Source of the DNA: an uncultured Porphyromonadaceae bacterium
Lineage (GTDB): Bacteria; Bacteroidota; Bacteroidia; Bacteroidales; Muribaculaceae
NCBI GenBank assembly: GCA_947643665.1
Contig: CANRWW010000001.1
Coordinates: forward strand, 124,001-188,000
DNA length: 64,000 nucleotides
Direction of reading: 5' to 3'
Shown: piece by piece, positions 26,373 to 35,852 of the stretch
Layout of the letters: each line of letters starts with the position of its first letter
Numbering within the stretch: the stretch's first letter is position 1
Notes under the pieces: generated by a model
Seen by the model: only the letters and a program-made list of their open reading frames with translations
The model's database searches: none
What the model was told of the DNA's origin: nothing
Position numbers and translations under genes: made by a program

Positions 26373-29300
26373 TTAGTGGCGCATGCCGGGAGGGGGGCCG
26401 CCGGGGCCGCGTCTGCCTCCGCCGGGGCCGCCGCGCATCATGTCGCCCTCGGAGGCGTCGGGTTGCTGTCCCTTGCCGAAAGTGTTGAGTTTGTAGCTGA
26501 AAGTGAGCATGAAGTAGCGTGTCAGGGAGTTGTAACGGGTGTCGTCAATGTAGTTGGCAGTCACCGAGCGGCTCACGTTTGAGCGCTGTTGCAGCAGGTC
26601 GAACCCTTTGAGCATGATTGTCGCCTGGCGGTTGCGCAGGAACTGGTATGCGATAGATGCGTTCCACATCCATTCATTCTGGTTGTATCCCTCTGCGTAG
26701 CCTTTGGAAGCTGTATAGGTGAGATCGGTTGAAAGCACCAGGCCGAACGGTGTGTACCATGAGCCGTAGAATGATCCTCCATAGTTGTGTACCGTGGTGG
26801 TATTCACATTCTCAAGGGTGTTGAATGTCTTCTGCATGCGCCAGTTGGGGCGTAGTTCCAGTTCAAGGTTTTGCGGACGGAAAGCCAGCGCGGGGCTTTC
26901 CGCTATCATTATTGATGTGGAGCGGTTGCGCAGGCCGTTGTTGTATCCTATGCCTTGGTTGGCGTTGATAAAGATATGGTTGTTGAACGACCATGACTTA
27001 TTGTGGCCGAAAGGCTGTGAGAATATGTTCATCAAACGTGCGTTCCATACGCCGTTTACATTTTCGTAAGTTGTGTAGCGGCCACCGGTCTCGTTGTCGA
27101 ATTCGGTGCGTGATATTATGGCGTTCTGCGTTATCTGTCCGTCGGCCATTACCATTATGGAGCGCTGGCTCTCGGCATAGAATTTCTGGAAACGCAGGCG
27201 CATGCTGTGGTTGAATTCGGGGTTGAGGTTGGGGTTACCCTGAACGATGTTCATCGGGTTGGAGTTGTCCACCACGGGTTGCAGCTGGGTAAGTGATGGC
27301 TGTGAGGACCGGCCGTTGTAGTTGACTTCCACAGAGCTTTGTTTGTCCATGCGGTAACGGTAGCGCAGGTAGGGAGCGTAGTTCCATACCCATCGTTCAG
27401 GTAGGTTCTTGGCGCTGTTGATGAGGTCAGTGCTCTTGGTCATAGAGGGGACTACGGAGATGCCTGCGTCAAGGGTGTATTTGGCGTGCACTTTCTTGTA
27501 TCCGGCACGTATGTCCTGGTTCATGAAGTTGTTGCGGAAGCGGTTGGATATGTCGGGCTGATATTCCCACGGGCCATACACGAAGTCTGCGAAGTTCGGG
27601 TTGAGCGGGTCGGGAAGCAGCCAGGGATTATCTACCGGTGAACGCTGGTCCACAATCTTGTCTGCGTTGTTCCAACGATACTGTATCCGGTATGACACGG
27701 TGAGGAAATGGCCGTTTGCCACGTCGCCGAGAGGCTCTGTCCAGCTTATGCGGCTTGATACATTGTTTGTCCAGCGGTGGTTGGAGGTATATTGCTGGTA
27801 CACATATTCGCGGTAGCTCTCCGGATCGCTGTCTATCTCCTCGCGTTCGGCTTCCTCGAATTCATCCTTGGGTGCTCCTGCACCCTCTTTGTTGTTGAAG
27901 AAAGTATAGGCGAGCGAGTTTTCATATTCGCGCACATTGGAGAAAGAGTAGTTTGCCATCACCGAGAATGAGCGTCCGCGGTGTGATGCGAAACTGTGGT
28001 TATAGATCATGCGTCCGGATGCCTCAATTGATTTTCCATGCGATCCGGCGTTGTTGATGCTGTAATTGATCGGTTGGTCGTAAATGGTCTCACCGTCAAC
28101 TATGCGTGCTCCTGTCATGCGGTCGGTGCTCGAGGAGGTGGAGCGGTTGGTGTTGTATGAGAACGACGGGCGGAAGTCGAACGTATTGAACGAGTCCGGT
28201 TTCCATTCCACGCGGAAGTGCGCCTGGAGGTTGTGCCCCTTGTCGCGGTTGTCGTTGCGGGAACTTTCCCATTTGGAGTCGTTGGCAAACAGGTATTGGC
28301 GTTCGCGTGAGGTGCGTGTGTCACGGTCGGTGTGTGAGTATGTCACGTCACCGCCGAAACGCAGTTTCTCATCTTTTCCAAGGTTGAAATTCAGGCCTAC
28401 CGACTGGCTTGTGGTTATGCCGCGTCCTCCACCGAACCGGCGGAATCGGTTGCCGTTGGTGTCGGTGAATCCCATGCCGTTGGTGTTGTTGGCGGATCCG
28501 AGCAGGGTTATCTGGTTGTTGCCCCAGAAACGGTTGATTGTGAACGATCCGAGATAACGGTCGTCTGTGCCGTATCCCCCTTCTATGTTGCCGAACCATC
28601 CGTTTTTCATTCCTTTCTTTACAGTAAGGTTTATCACAGTCTCATCCTCGCCGTCGTCAACGCCGGTCAGACGTGCCAGGTCGCTTTTGCGGTCCACTAC
28701 CTGCAGTTTGTCAACGATGTTCACAGGCAGGTTCTTGGACGCGACTTTCGGATCGTCGGTGAAGAACTCTTTACCGTCAATGAGGATCTTCGTAATGGAT
28801 TTGCCGTTTGCCGTGATCTTGCCGTCGGAATCCACTTCCACTCCGGGCAGTCGTTTCAGCAGGTCTTCCACTACGGCATTTGGAGGAGTCTTGTAAGTGT
28901 CTGCATTGAACTCTATGGTGTCCTGCATCACTTTCATAGGTGTCTTTACGCCTATCACAGTGGTTTCTTTCAGCATATAGGATGATTCTTCCACTTTGAT
29001 GGTGTCCATTTTCACATTCCCTTTCACCTCAAGGGGGGAATAGCTTTTGGAGTAACCTATATAATTGGCTTCCATCAGGTATTTGCCTTTCTTAAGGTCT
29101 GTGATACGGAAATTCCCGTCCAAGTCTGTGATGCCACCCTTGACGAAAGCGGAGTCTTTTGCCTGTAACACCCGCACGGTGGCATCCATGAGCGGTTCGC
29201 CGTTCTGGTCTGTCACGATGCCTGTCACATTGTATGCCCATGCCGCTATGGCAGTGACTGCGGCCATTGACAGCATCGCGTTTCGCCTCGAAATTTTCAT
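26373..29300 (-). CDS. TonB-dependent-type outer-membrane receptor
   Basis: A 975-residue outer-membrane protein. The start carries a signal peptide, then a carboxypeptidase-regulatory-like domain (about 25-105, 'GIVTDQNGEPLMDATVRVLQ'), a plug (about 120-230, 'VVEDLLKRLPGVEVDSDGKI', 'ILIDGKEFFTDDP') and a large beta barrel (about 250-945). The last ~25 residues are a Gly/Pro/Arg-rich extension (GGPGGGRRGPGGPPPGMRH), a feature seen in this subfamily (outer-membrane beta-barrel family 3), in place of the usual terminal aromatic. Substrate is unknown; there is no SusD-type partner beside it. It lies divergent from the sus operon. Confidence 0.88.
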   Translation of the reverse strand: MKISRRNAMLSMAAVTAIAAWAYNVTGIVTDQNGEPLMDATVRVLQAKDSAFVKGGITDLDGNFRITDLKKGKYLMEANYIGYSKSYSPLEVKGNVKMDTIKVEESSYMLKETTVIGVKTPMKVMQDTIEFNADTYKTPPNAVVEDLLKRLPGVEVDSDGKITANGKSITKILIDGKEFFTDDPKVASKNLPVNIVDKLQVVDRKSDLARLTGVDDGEDETVINLTVKKGMKNGWFGNIEGGYGTDDRYLGSFTINRFWGNNQITLLGSANNTNGMGFTDTNGNRFRRFGGGRGITTSQSVGLNFNLGKDEKLRFGGDVTYSHTDRDTRTSRERQYLFANDSKWESSRNDNRDKGHNLQAHFRVEWKPDSFNTFDFRPSFSYNTNRSTSSSTDRMTGARIVDGETIYDQPINYSINNAGSHGKSIEASGRMIYNHSFASHRGRSFSVMANYSFSNVREYENSLAYTFFNNKEGAGAPKDEFEEAEREEIDSDPESYREYVYQQYTSNHRWTNNVSSRISWTEPLGDVANGHFLTVSYRIQYRWNNADKIVDQRSPVDNPWLLPDPLNPNFADFVYGPWEYQPDISNRFRNNFMNQDIRAGYKKVHAKYTLDAGISVVPSMTKSTDLINSAKNLPERWVWNYAPYLRYRYRMDKQSSVEVNYNGRSSQPSLTQLQPVVDNSNPMNIVQGNPNLNPEFNHSMRLRFQKFYAESQRSIMVMADGQITQNAIISRTEFDNETGGRYTTYENVNGVWNARLMNIFSQPFGHNKSWSFNNHIFINANQGIGYNNGLRNRSTSIMIAESPALAFRPQNLELELRPNWRMQKTFNTLENVNTTTVHNYGGSFYGSWYTPFGLVLSTDLTYTASKGYAEGYNQNEWMWNASIAYQFLRNRQATIMLKGFDLLQQRSNVSRSVTANYIDDTRYNSLTRYFMLTFSYKLNTFGKGQQPDASEGDMMRGGPGGGRRGPGGPPPGMRH

Positions 29301-29419
29301 CTGAATTTATCTCTTGTAAAATAGTTATGAGTAAACGTGCAACTGCGCGGTAAGCACTTTTTTTGAAAAATAATGTTGGAAACCTGGGATTTCCCGCGCA
29401 GTCCTTTATATATACGATA

Positions 29420-29427
29420 CAAAGTTA
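29420..29427 (-). promoter_or_regulatory. -7 element of the TonB receptor gene
   Basis: The minus strand reads TAACTTTG, a full -7 match 120 bases ahead of the receptor start. No good -33 is visible at the expected distance. Confidence 0.45.
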
Positions 29428-29621
29428 GGCATTTGGTAAAAGCCGGTTCACACCCTTTTGCTTTTATCCTGATTTTTTAAAGGTTATAAACACTTCGTCG
29501 TTTTTAGGGATTGACCGCAGTTTGCTAGCCCTAAGCCGCCAGACAGCATTCCCGGCATGATTCTTCTTGGTGTGTTAACTATTATTAACTTTAAAAATGC
29601 ACATTTTCCTTAATAACGATA

Positions 29622-29651
29622 TTGCATTGTTAAGATTTTTAAATAATTTTG
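29622..29651 (+). promoter_or_regulatory. Promoter of the sus-type operon
   Basis: TTG (29622-29624), 19 bp, then TAATTTTG (29644-29651), a consensus Bacteroidetes promoter. Transcription from it would give a leader of about 300 bases before susC. Confidence 0.65.
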
Positions 29652-29957
29652 CCGCTGATTCTATTTGATACGTGTAGTCGATACGACTGATAACCTTAAA
29701 CGCCAGGAAAAATGAGTGGCTTACATTCTTTATCACCCCACTTGTTATTTTGGTATTTATGATTTGGATATTGACAGCCGGATATGCTTTTCCGGGCTGA
29801 CAGTTCATCATATCGCGGGCATCCCCCGGGGGATGCTTTATGCGGGACACCCGGAGGCGCTCCGCATAAAATTGGAAACTAGCCACTGTATCAGCTGCTT
29901 ATGTCAGAGAGAGTGAGAGAAAGACATGAAAAATCATTAATATCAAATTAAGTCTAA
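29652..29957 (+). other. Long structured leader of the sus operon, no gene seen
   Basis: About 300 bases between the promoter and susC. It holds an 18-bp GC palindrome (29819-29836) followed by a 9-bp stem TTTATGCGG/CCGCATAAA (29834-29842 with about 29861-29869), which share bases and could be alternative folds. A 66-codon frame here has no recognisable features and I do not call it a gene. Confidence 0.45.
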
Positions 29958-32900
29958 ATGAAACATTCTAAAACAGGAATCGCCGGGAAATTCTTATTTC
30001 TTATGGTGGGGCTGCTGTGCGCCTTCGGGGCCAGTGCGCAGTCGGTCACTGTGAGCGGCACTGTCACCGACCCGTCGGGTGAGCCGCTTATCGGTGCAAG
30101 TATTCTTGCCGAAGGCACAACTGCGGGTACCGCAACCGATATTGATGGCAATTATACCATCAATGCGCCTTCCAACGGTACGCTTGTATTCTCCTACGTC
30201 GGATATGATGCGCAGAAAGTGCCGGTTGAAGGGCGCTCCACCATCAATGTCACCCTGCAGGAGAGCTCTGTAATGCTCAACGAAGTTGTAGCCATAGGTT
30301 ACGGTGTTGTAAAGAAATCCGATGCCACCGGTTCTGTGGCTGTCATCAAGCCCGATGAAGTGGAAGCAGGTCTGGCAACTTCTGTCCAGGACATGCTCGT
30401 GGGCCAGACTCCCGGTGTGGTAGTGACCACCGCCGGCGGCCCTGAAGGCAATGCTAACATCCGCATCCGTGGCGGTTCGTCGCTCAATGCGTCCAACGAC
30501 CCGCTCATCGTGATTGACGGTGTGCCTTTGAGCAACGACGGCGTACAGGGCATGGGCAACTCCCTCGGAATGATCTCTCCTGAAAATATCGAGAGCATGA
30601 CCGTGCTCAAGGACGCTTCGGCAACCGCCATCTACGGTTCGCGTGCTTCAAACGGTGTGATCATTATCACTACCAAGAAAGGCAAAAGCGGCAAGCCCCA
30701 GGTAAATTTCTCTGCAAATATGTATGTGAACACACCGCGCAAGAAATACGATACCATGAGCACGGAGCAGTTTCGCCAGGCTGTCATCGCCCGCTCCAAA
30801 GAGGGATCTGCCATACGCGCCCTTCTCGGCGAGGCCGACACCAACTGGCAGGACGAAGTGCTCCGCACCACGGTAAGCTCAGACTACAACCTGAGCGTGG
30901 GTGGCACCGCCGGCATACTCCCTTATCATGTAAACCTGAGCTATACCAACTCCAACGGTATCATCAAGACTTCCAAGATGGACCGTGTGACTTTGGGATT
31001 CAACCTGTCACCGAAATTCTTCGAGGACCATCTTAAGGTGAACGCCACAGCCAAAGGATATTACATACGCAACGATTTCGGAAACGAAGGTGCCGTGTAC
31101 AACGCGATATCATACAATCCCACGCAGCCGGTGCGCAGCTGGATCCCGGCTGGAGGAAACGCCGGACACCAGTATCTGTGGAACGGCTATTACCAGCATA
31201 CGCAGGACAACGAGAAACATGACCAGAAAGGTATCTCATTTATGAACAATGCCGATATCAACCCTGTGTCGAATCTCATGGAACGTGACAACTATGCCAA
31301 TGTATACAGAAGCAATGGCAATCTGCAGCTTGACTACTCTTTCCACTTCCTTCCGGAACTGCATGCGAACCTCAACCTCGGTTACGATGTGACCAAGACC
31401 AACGAAACCAACCGTGTGGCTGCAAACTCCGGTATTGCATGGAAAGACGGCAACCAGCAGTTTGGCGGCGGTTATGGAAAAGACACATACCAGTTCACTT
31501 CCAACACGCTTCTGGAGTTCTACCTCAATTACAACAAGGAGTTCGAAGCAATCAGATCAAACCTTGATGTCGTGGCCGGTTATTCATGGCAGCGCTTCTA
31601 TCGCGAAAGCAACAACAATGGCGACGTGCCTTTTACAGCCGAATACTACTATCCGTATCTCGTGGGTGATACATACATGATTGATGTAGTGCCCGGTACG
31701 GAGGACAATATCGGCAAACCTTTCGTGCCCAGCCCGCTTTCAGCCGACGGCAAATATTATTCAAAGGAACATTTGCAGCTGCTGTCGTTCTACGGACGTA
31801 TCAACTATGGCTTGATGAACCGTTACCTCCTCACATTCACACTCCGTGGCGATGCCACATCACGTTTCTCCAAAGACAACCGCTGGGGCATTTTCCCCGC
31901 CGTGGCTTTGGCATGGAAACTTAACGAGGAATCGTTCCTCCAGGATGCATCGGGATGGCTTAGCGACCTGAAACTGCGTTTAGGCTGGGGTAAGACCGGC
32001 CAGCAGGCTGTAGGCTCTGTCAACAACTATACTACCACATACCAGATGAGCCAGGGTACATCATTATACCCCGATGGTCTTACCGGATGGTATAACCCCG
32101 TGTTCCCCAATGGCGTAAGTCCTGATCTCAAATGGGAGACCACAACCACATGGAACGGTGCTTTCGACTTCGGGTTCATCAACAACCGCATCACCGGTAG
32201 CATTGAGGCATATTACCGCAAGACAACAGACCTCCTGTCGTTTGTGAATGTTCCGGCCGCATCATCTCCCGTGAACATGCTCAACCGCAACATCGGCGAC
32301 CTTGAAAACTATGGCGTGGAATTCAATATCATGGCACGTCCGGTAGTTACCAAGAACTTCACATGGACCCTCACCTATAATGTGGGATGGAACCACAATG
32401 AGATCACACGTCTCAACGATCCCAACGCCGTCTACACCACAGGCCCGTCTATCGGTTCACAGGGTCTGACAGCGATGGTCAACGCCGTGGGCCACCCGGC
32501 TAGCTCGTTCTACCTCTGGCAGCAGGTATATGACGAGAATGGAAATCCTATCGAGGGAGTTTACGTAGACCAGAACGGTGACGGTGCCATTGACCAGGCA
32601 GACCGTGTGTTCCGTCATTCAAAAGACCCGAAAGTGACAATGACTTTCGGTTCCAACTTCCGCTGGAAGAGCTGGGACCTCGGTTTCAACCTGCGTGCGT
32701 CGCTCGGCAACTACGTCTACAACAACGTGGAGTCAAGCAACAGCAGCTACTCACGCATGTTTACTTACGGTCTCCACAATCTCGTCGAAGCCGACAACTA
32801 TTTCGAACAGGACCAGAGCCTGAGCGACTATTATCTGCGCAATGCCTCGTTCCTCCGCTGCGACAACATCACGCTCGGATATACCTGGGACAACCTGGTA

Positions 32901-33056
32901 CACGGCAACTTGCGCCTGCGTCTTTTCGGAGCCGTACAGAACCCATTCGTGATCACCAAGTACAACGGTATCGATCCGGAACTTTCCGACGGTGTGGAGG
33001 CATCTCCTTATCCTAAGGCCACCACATATTCACTCGGTCTCGTGGCTACTTTCTAA
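29958..33056 (+). CDS. SusC-type TonB-dependent outer-membrane transporter
   Basis: A 1032-residue transporter that imports glycan oligomers across the outer membrane as a lidded barrel with SusD. Signal peptide ends near GASAQ. Residues ~30-110 are the carboxypeptidase-like domain ('TVSGTVTDPSGEPLIGASIL'), ~115-240 the plug ('LNEVVAIGYGVVKKSDATGS', 'IRIRGGSSLNASNDPLIVID'), and the rest is a beta barrel ending in an aromatic strand (SLGLVATF). It is first in a sus operon with SusD 32 bases downstream and two SusE/F-type lipoproteins after it, so glycan uptake is well supported; substrate is not. Confidence 0.95.
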   Translation: MKHSKTGIAGKFLFLMVGLLCAFGASAQSVTVSGTVTDPSGEPLIGASILAEGTTAGTATDIDGNYTINAPSNGTLVFSYVGYDAQKVPVEGRSTINVTLQESSVMLNEVVAIGYGVVKKSDATGSVAVIKPDEVEAGLATSVQDMLVGQTPGVVVTTAGGPEGNANIRIRGGSSLNASNDPLIVIDGVPLSNDGVQGMGNSLGMISPENIESMTVLKDASATAIYGSRASNGVIIITTKKGKSGKPQVNFSANMYVNTPRKKYDTMSTEQFRQAVIARSKEGSAIRALLGEADTNWQDEVLRTTVSSDYNLSVGGTAGILPYHVNLSYTNSNGIIKTSKMDRVTLGFNLSPKFFEDHLKVNATAKGYYIRNDFGNEGAVYNAISYNPTQPVRSWIPAGGNAGHQYLWNGYYQHTQDNEKHDQKGISFMNNADINPVSNLMERDNYANVYRSNGNLQLDYSFHFLPELHANLNLGYDVTKTNETNRVAANSGIAWKDGNQQFGGGYGKDTYQFTSNTLLEFYLNYNKEFEAIRSNLDVVAGYSWQRFYRESNNNGDVPFTAEYYYPYLVGDTYMIDVVPGTEDNIGKPFVPSPLSADGKYYSKEHLQLLSFYGRINYGLMNRYLLTFTLRGDATSRFSKDNRWGIFPAVALAWKLNEESFLQDASGWLSDLKLRLGWGKTGQQAVGSVNNYTTTYQMSQGTSLYPDGLTGWYNPVFPNGVSPDLKWETTTTWNGAFDFGFINNRITGSIEAYYRKTTDLLSFVNVPAASSPVNMLNRNIGDLENYGVEFNIMARPVVTKNFTWTLTYNVGWNHNEITRLNDPNAVYTTGPSIGSQGLTAMVNAVGHPASSFYLWQQVYDENGNPIEGVYVDQNGDGAIDQADRVFRHSKDPKVTMTFGSNFRWKSWDLGFNLRASLGNYVYNNVESSNSSYSRMFTYGLHNLVEADNYFEQDQSLSDYYLRNASFLRCDNITLGYTWDNLVHGNLRLRLFGAVQNPFVITKYNGIDPELSDGVEASPYPKATTYSLGLVATF

Positions 33057-33088
33057 TAACATTCAGCACCTAATAAAATTAGCATATA

Positions 33089-34675
33089 ATGAATATCAAG
33101 AAATATCTGATGCTCGGCGGTGCGGCGTTGATACTGGGATCTGCAACATCCTCATGTGTCGGCGACCTTGACCTTGAGCCAATCGATCCCTCGCAGATTT
33201 TCGCCGATCCAACTTCCCCGGAGTTCGTGAGACGTTCGTTTGCCGAATGCTACGCCCTGATGGGTCTTTGCGGCAATGCCGATCCAGGCAGCTCAAACCT
33301 CACAGTGCCCGACGCAGGAGCTTCGGTATATACCCGCCTTATATTTGAAATGGAGGAATTCCCCTCCGACGAAGCATTCTGGGTATGGGAAGACAACGGT
33401 TTGCGTGACATGTGCACCACAAACTTCTCTGCCGACAACAAGCAGGTTGAGATCGCATACAGCCGCTTCTTCCAGCATATAGCCGTCTGCAACGACTTCC
33501 TGTCCAATACCGAAGGCGCCACCGACGACGCCACAGTGCGGATGCGCGACGAAGTGCGTGCCCTTCGCGCCATGACCTACTACTGGGTATGCGACATATT
33601 CGGCAATGCGACCTTTACCTTGGCCAAACCTGACGGATCCATCCAGCCTGAGCAGCGCCCCCGCGCCGAACTGTATGCATGGCTCGTCGGCGAGCTTAAT
33701 GACCTTCTCACCAACGGACACCTGGCTGATGTGCCGGTGTATGGCCGTGTAGGTAAAGATGGCGTGGAAGCGCTTCTGGCTCGTGTTTACCTTAACGCCG
33801 AAGTATACACCGACGGCGCCGTGTCGGCATGGGACAAATGTCTTACACACTGCAACAACCTTATCACACGCCATAAGGGTGCCGGTTTCATGGGTTCAGG
33901 CCTTGCAAACCACTACCTCTACCTCTTCTCCCGCGAGAATGAGCAGTACATGCCCGGCGGAGGCAATACCGCAGAGAACGAAATCCTCTGGGGAGTGCCT
34001 TTTGACGATGACAAGATGCAGAGCTACGGCGGTACCACATTCCTTCTCGCCGGTGCCCTTGGATCAGGCATGTACGGCTCACAGGCTTCATGGAGCTGTC
34101 TTACCGCACGCGAGCCGCTCTCCAACCGCTTTGAAGGGGGCGACCTCCGCACACAGCTGTGGCTTAAAGGCAATGGCATAGAAAACCAGGCTTTCCTTGA
34201 TTTCTCCATCGCCGGCTACCAGCCTCTGAAATGGACAAACCTCACTCCCGACGGCAATGGAGGTTTCTCTTCCACAGTAAAGGCAAGCACCTTCTGCTCG
34301 GCTGACCTTGCCATGATACGTCTGGCTGACGTATATCTCATGCGCGCCGAATGCTTCCTCCACGGACAGGGCAACCTCGCAGACGCCCTTGAGGGTATCA
34401 ACTACCTGCGTCTGCGTGCCGGTGTGGCTCCATGGACGGAATTTGATGAAGAGAGCCTGCTGGATGAGCGTTCACGCGAGCTTTATTTCGAGATGACACG
34501 CCGCTCCGACCTCATCCGCTTCGGTAAATATGTGGGTAACGGCCAGAGCATATGGGCATGGAAAGGCAACGCGCGCAACGGCCAGCGAATTGACCGCCGT
34601 TACCTGCTGATGCCGATCCCCACCAACATACTTTCGGCACAGCCATCGTTCAATCAGAACCCCGGCTACAATTGA
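33089..34675 (+). CDS. SusD/RagB-type surface glycan-binding lipoprotein
   Basis: A 528-residue lipoprotein (lipobox TSSC, Cys23) that lids the SusC barrel and captures glycan at the cell surface. The N-terminal TPR-rich half includes 'MRDEVRALRAMTYYWVCDIF' (about 150-170), the SusD_RagB signature, and the C-terminus shows 'ADVYLMRAECFL' and 'ELYFEMTRRSDLIRFGKY', both typical. It ends 'QNPGYN', also a family hallmark. Immediately downstream of susC in the same operon. Confidence 0.95.
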   Translation: MNIKKYLMLGGAALILGSATSSCVGDLDLEPIDPSQIFADPTSPEFVRRSFAECYALMGLCGNADPGSSNLTVPDAGASVYTRLIFEMEEFPSDEAFWVWEDNGLRDMCTTNFSADNKQVEIAYSRFFQHIAVCNDFLSNTEGATDDATVRMRDEVRALRAMTYYWVCDIFGNATFTLAKPDGSIQPEQRPRAELYAWLVGELNDLLTNGHLADVPVYGRVGKDGVEALLARVYLNAEVYTDGAVSAWDKCLTHCNNLITRHKGAGFMGSGLANHYLYLFSRENEQYMPGGGNTAENEILWGVPFDDDKMQSYGGTTFLLAGALGSGMYGSQASWSCLTAREPLSNRFEGGDLRTQLWLKGNGIENQAFLDFSIAGYQPLKWTNLTPDGNGGFSSTVKASTFCSADLAMIRLADVYLMRAECFLHGQGNLADALEGINYLRLRAGVAPWTEFDEESLLDERSRELYFEMTRRSDLIRFGKYVGNGQSIWAWKGNARNGQRIDRRYLLMPIPTNILSAQPSFNQNPGYN

Positions 34676-34729
34676 TTGCAGCCCGCGACAGACAAGTGTT
34701 TTATCAGAACGCAAAATCATTAAGACATC

Positions 34730-35740
34730 ATGAGAAAAATTTCAATATTGTTTGCCGTCCTGGCTGCCGGCGTGGCTTTCACCGCCTGCGACGAGACTAA
34801 AGACGACAACCCTGTGCTCCGCACACACGAGGGACAGCCGCAGGTCGACTTCCTCAACGTCCCATCGCTGCAGAACATGTACATAGATCTTACGGAAGAC
34901 AACAAGCAGGACAACCTGCATCTTACATGTTCGCAGCCCGCGGAATACGGCCTTGCGACCACGGTCAACTACTTCGTGCAGGTATCCCTTGACCGCAATT
35001 TCAAATATTACGGCGAGATACCCAACGGTTTCACCGATTGCTCACAGATCAACCCTACAAACGACGGTGTAGCCGAGGCAATCTGCACATACATGCAGGA
35101 TAAGAAACGCGCTGACCTGGGCAATCCGGAATATGAGCTTACCATTGATGATATAATGTCTTATAGCGACAAATATTATCCCGCCTATGTGCGTCTGCGC
35201 TCGCAGGTGGTAGGTACCTCCGACAACGCCATACCAGGCACGGAATACATATCCAATGTGGTTGAATACAAGAATGTGTATGTACGGTACAAGGCTCTTG
35301 TACCGCCAGACAAACCGGCAGGTGTATTCATCATGGGTGGCATGAACGGCTGGGCTGCACAACCCGATTACGAATTCTTCACCACAAAGGTCAAAGGCAC
35401 CTTCATCACCAAGCCTGTGAAAGTTGATGCCCTGGTTACTTTCAAGATTTCTCCCGCTTCATGGAACAGCGATTTCCCATACAGTGGCGGAGTAACGCTC
35501 AATGGCGGCGGTAACGGTGACGAGGTAGTGGATTTCGGAGATCCTTTCAGCCTCAATAACGACAGCGGTTCAGGAAACCTTTACCCCAATGAGAATTTCG
35601 AAGGCATGATGGTCCTCATACAGAAAGGCAAGAACTTTACCCTCACACTCGTGCCGATAGGGGAAGTCAAAGGTTACCAGAACATCAACGGCCTGCTTGG
35701 TCCGGAACTCAAGGCTGTTTACGAGCCGTATCTTGACTAA
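34730..35740 (+). CDS. SusE-type surface glycan-binding lipoprotein
   Basis: A 336-residue lipoprotein (lipobox FTAC, Cys20). The N-terminal ~170 residues form an Ig-like region; the C-terminal half has a starch-binding-type module ('GVFIMGGMNGWAAQPDYEFF', about residues 202-221) that binds glucan in SusE/SusF. It lies third in the sus operon, 54 bases after susD. By this arrangement an alpha-glucan substrate is plausible, but no glycoside hydrolase is in view to confirm it. A stable RNA hairpin follows, which could adjust expression of the next gene. Confidence 0.85.
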   Translation: MRKISILFAVLAAGVAFTACDETKDDNPVLRTHEGQPQVDFLNVPSLQNMYIDLTEDNKQDNLHLTCSQPAEYGLATTVNYFVQVSLDRNFKYYGEIPNGFTDCSQINPTNDGVAEAICTYMQDKKRADLGNPEYELTIDDIMSYSDKYYPAYVRLRSQVVGTSDNAIPGTEYISNVVEYKNVYVRYKALVPPDKPAGVFIMGGMNGWAAQPDYEFFTTKVKGTFITKPVKVDALVTFKISPASWNSDFPYSGGVTLNGGGNGDEVVDFGDPFSLNNDSGSGNLYPNENFEGMMVLIQKGKNFTLTLVPIGEVKGYQNINGLLGPELKAVYEPYLD

Positions 35741-35758
35741 AAGTAAAGAAGCAGCCAG

Positions 35759-35796
35759 GGAAAGCGGCTTGTGCAGGAGCCTGCCGACCGCTTTCC
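35759..35796 (+). other. Intercistronic hairpin between susE- and susF-type genes
   Basis: GGAAAGCGG (35759-35767) pairs with CCGCTTTCC (35788-35796), and inside it GCAGG pairs with CCTGC. There is no T run, so it more likely acts as an mRNA stabiliser or partial block than as a terminator. Confidence 0.5.
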
Positions 35797-35852
35797 GGTG
35801 GCCGCTGACAAACGATCATCTCTAACAAGTTACTTAAACATCACTGAAAGAA

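Noticed and set aside
29716..29916. A 66-codon plus frame in the susC leader
   Set aside because: No recognisable protein features and it overlaps the structured palindrome; better read as leader RNA.
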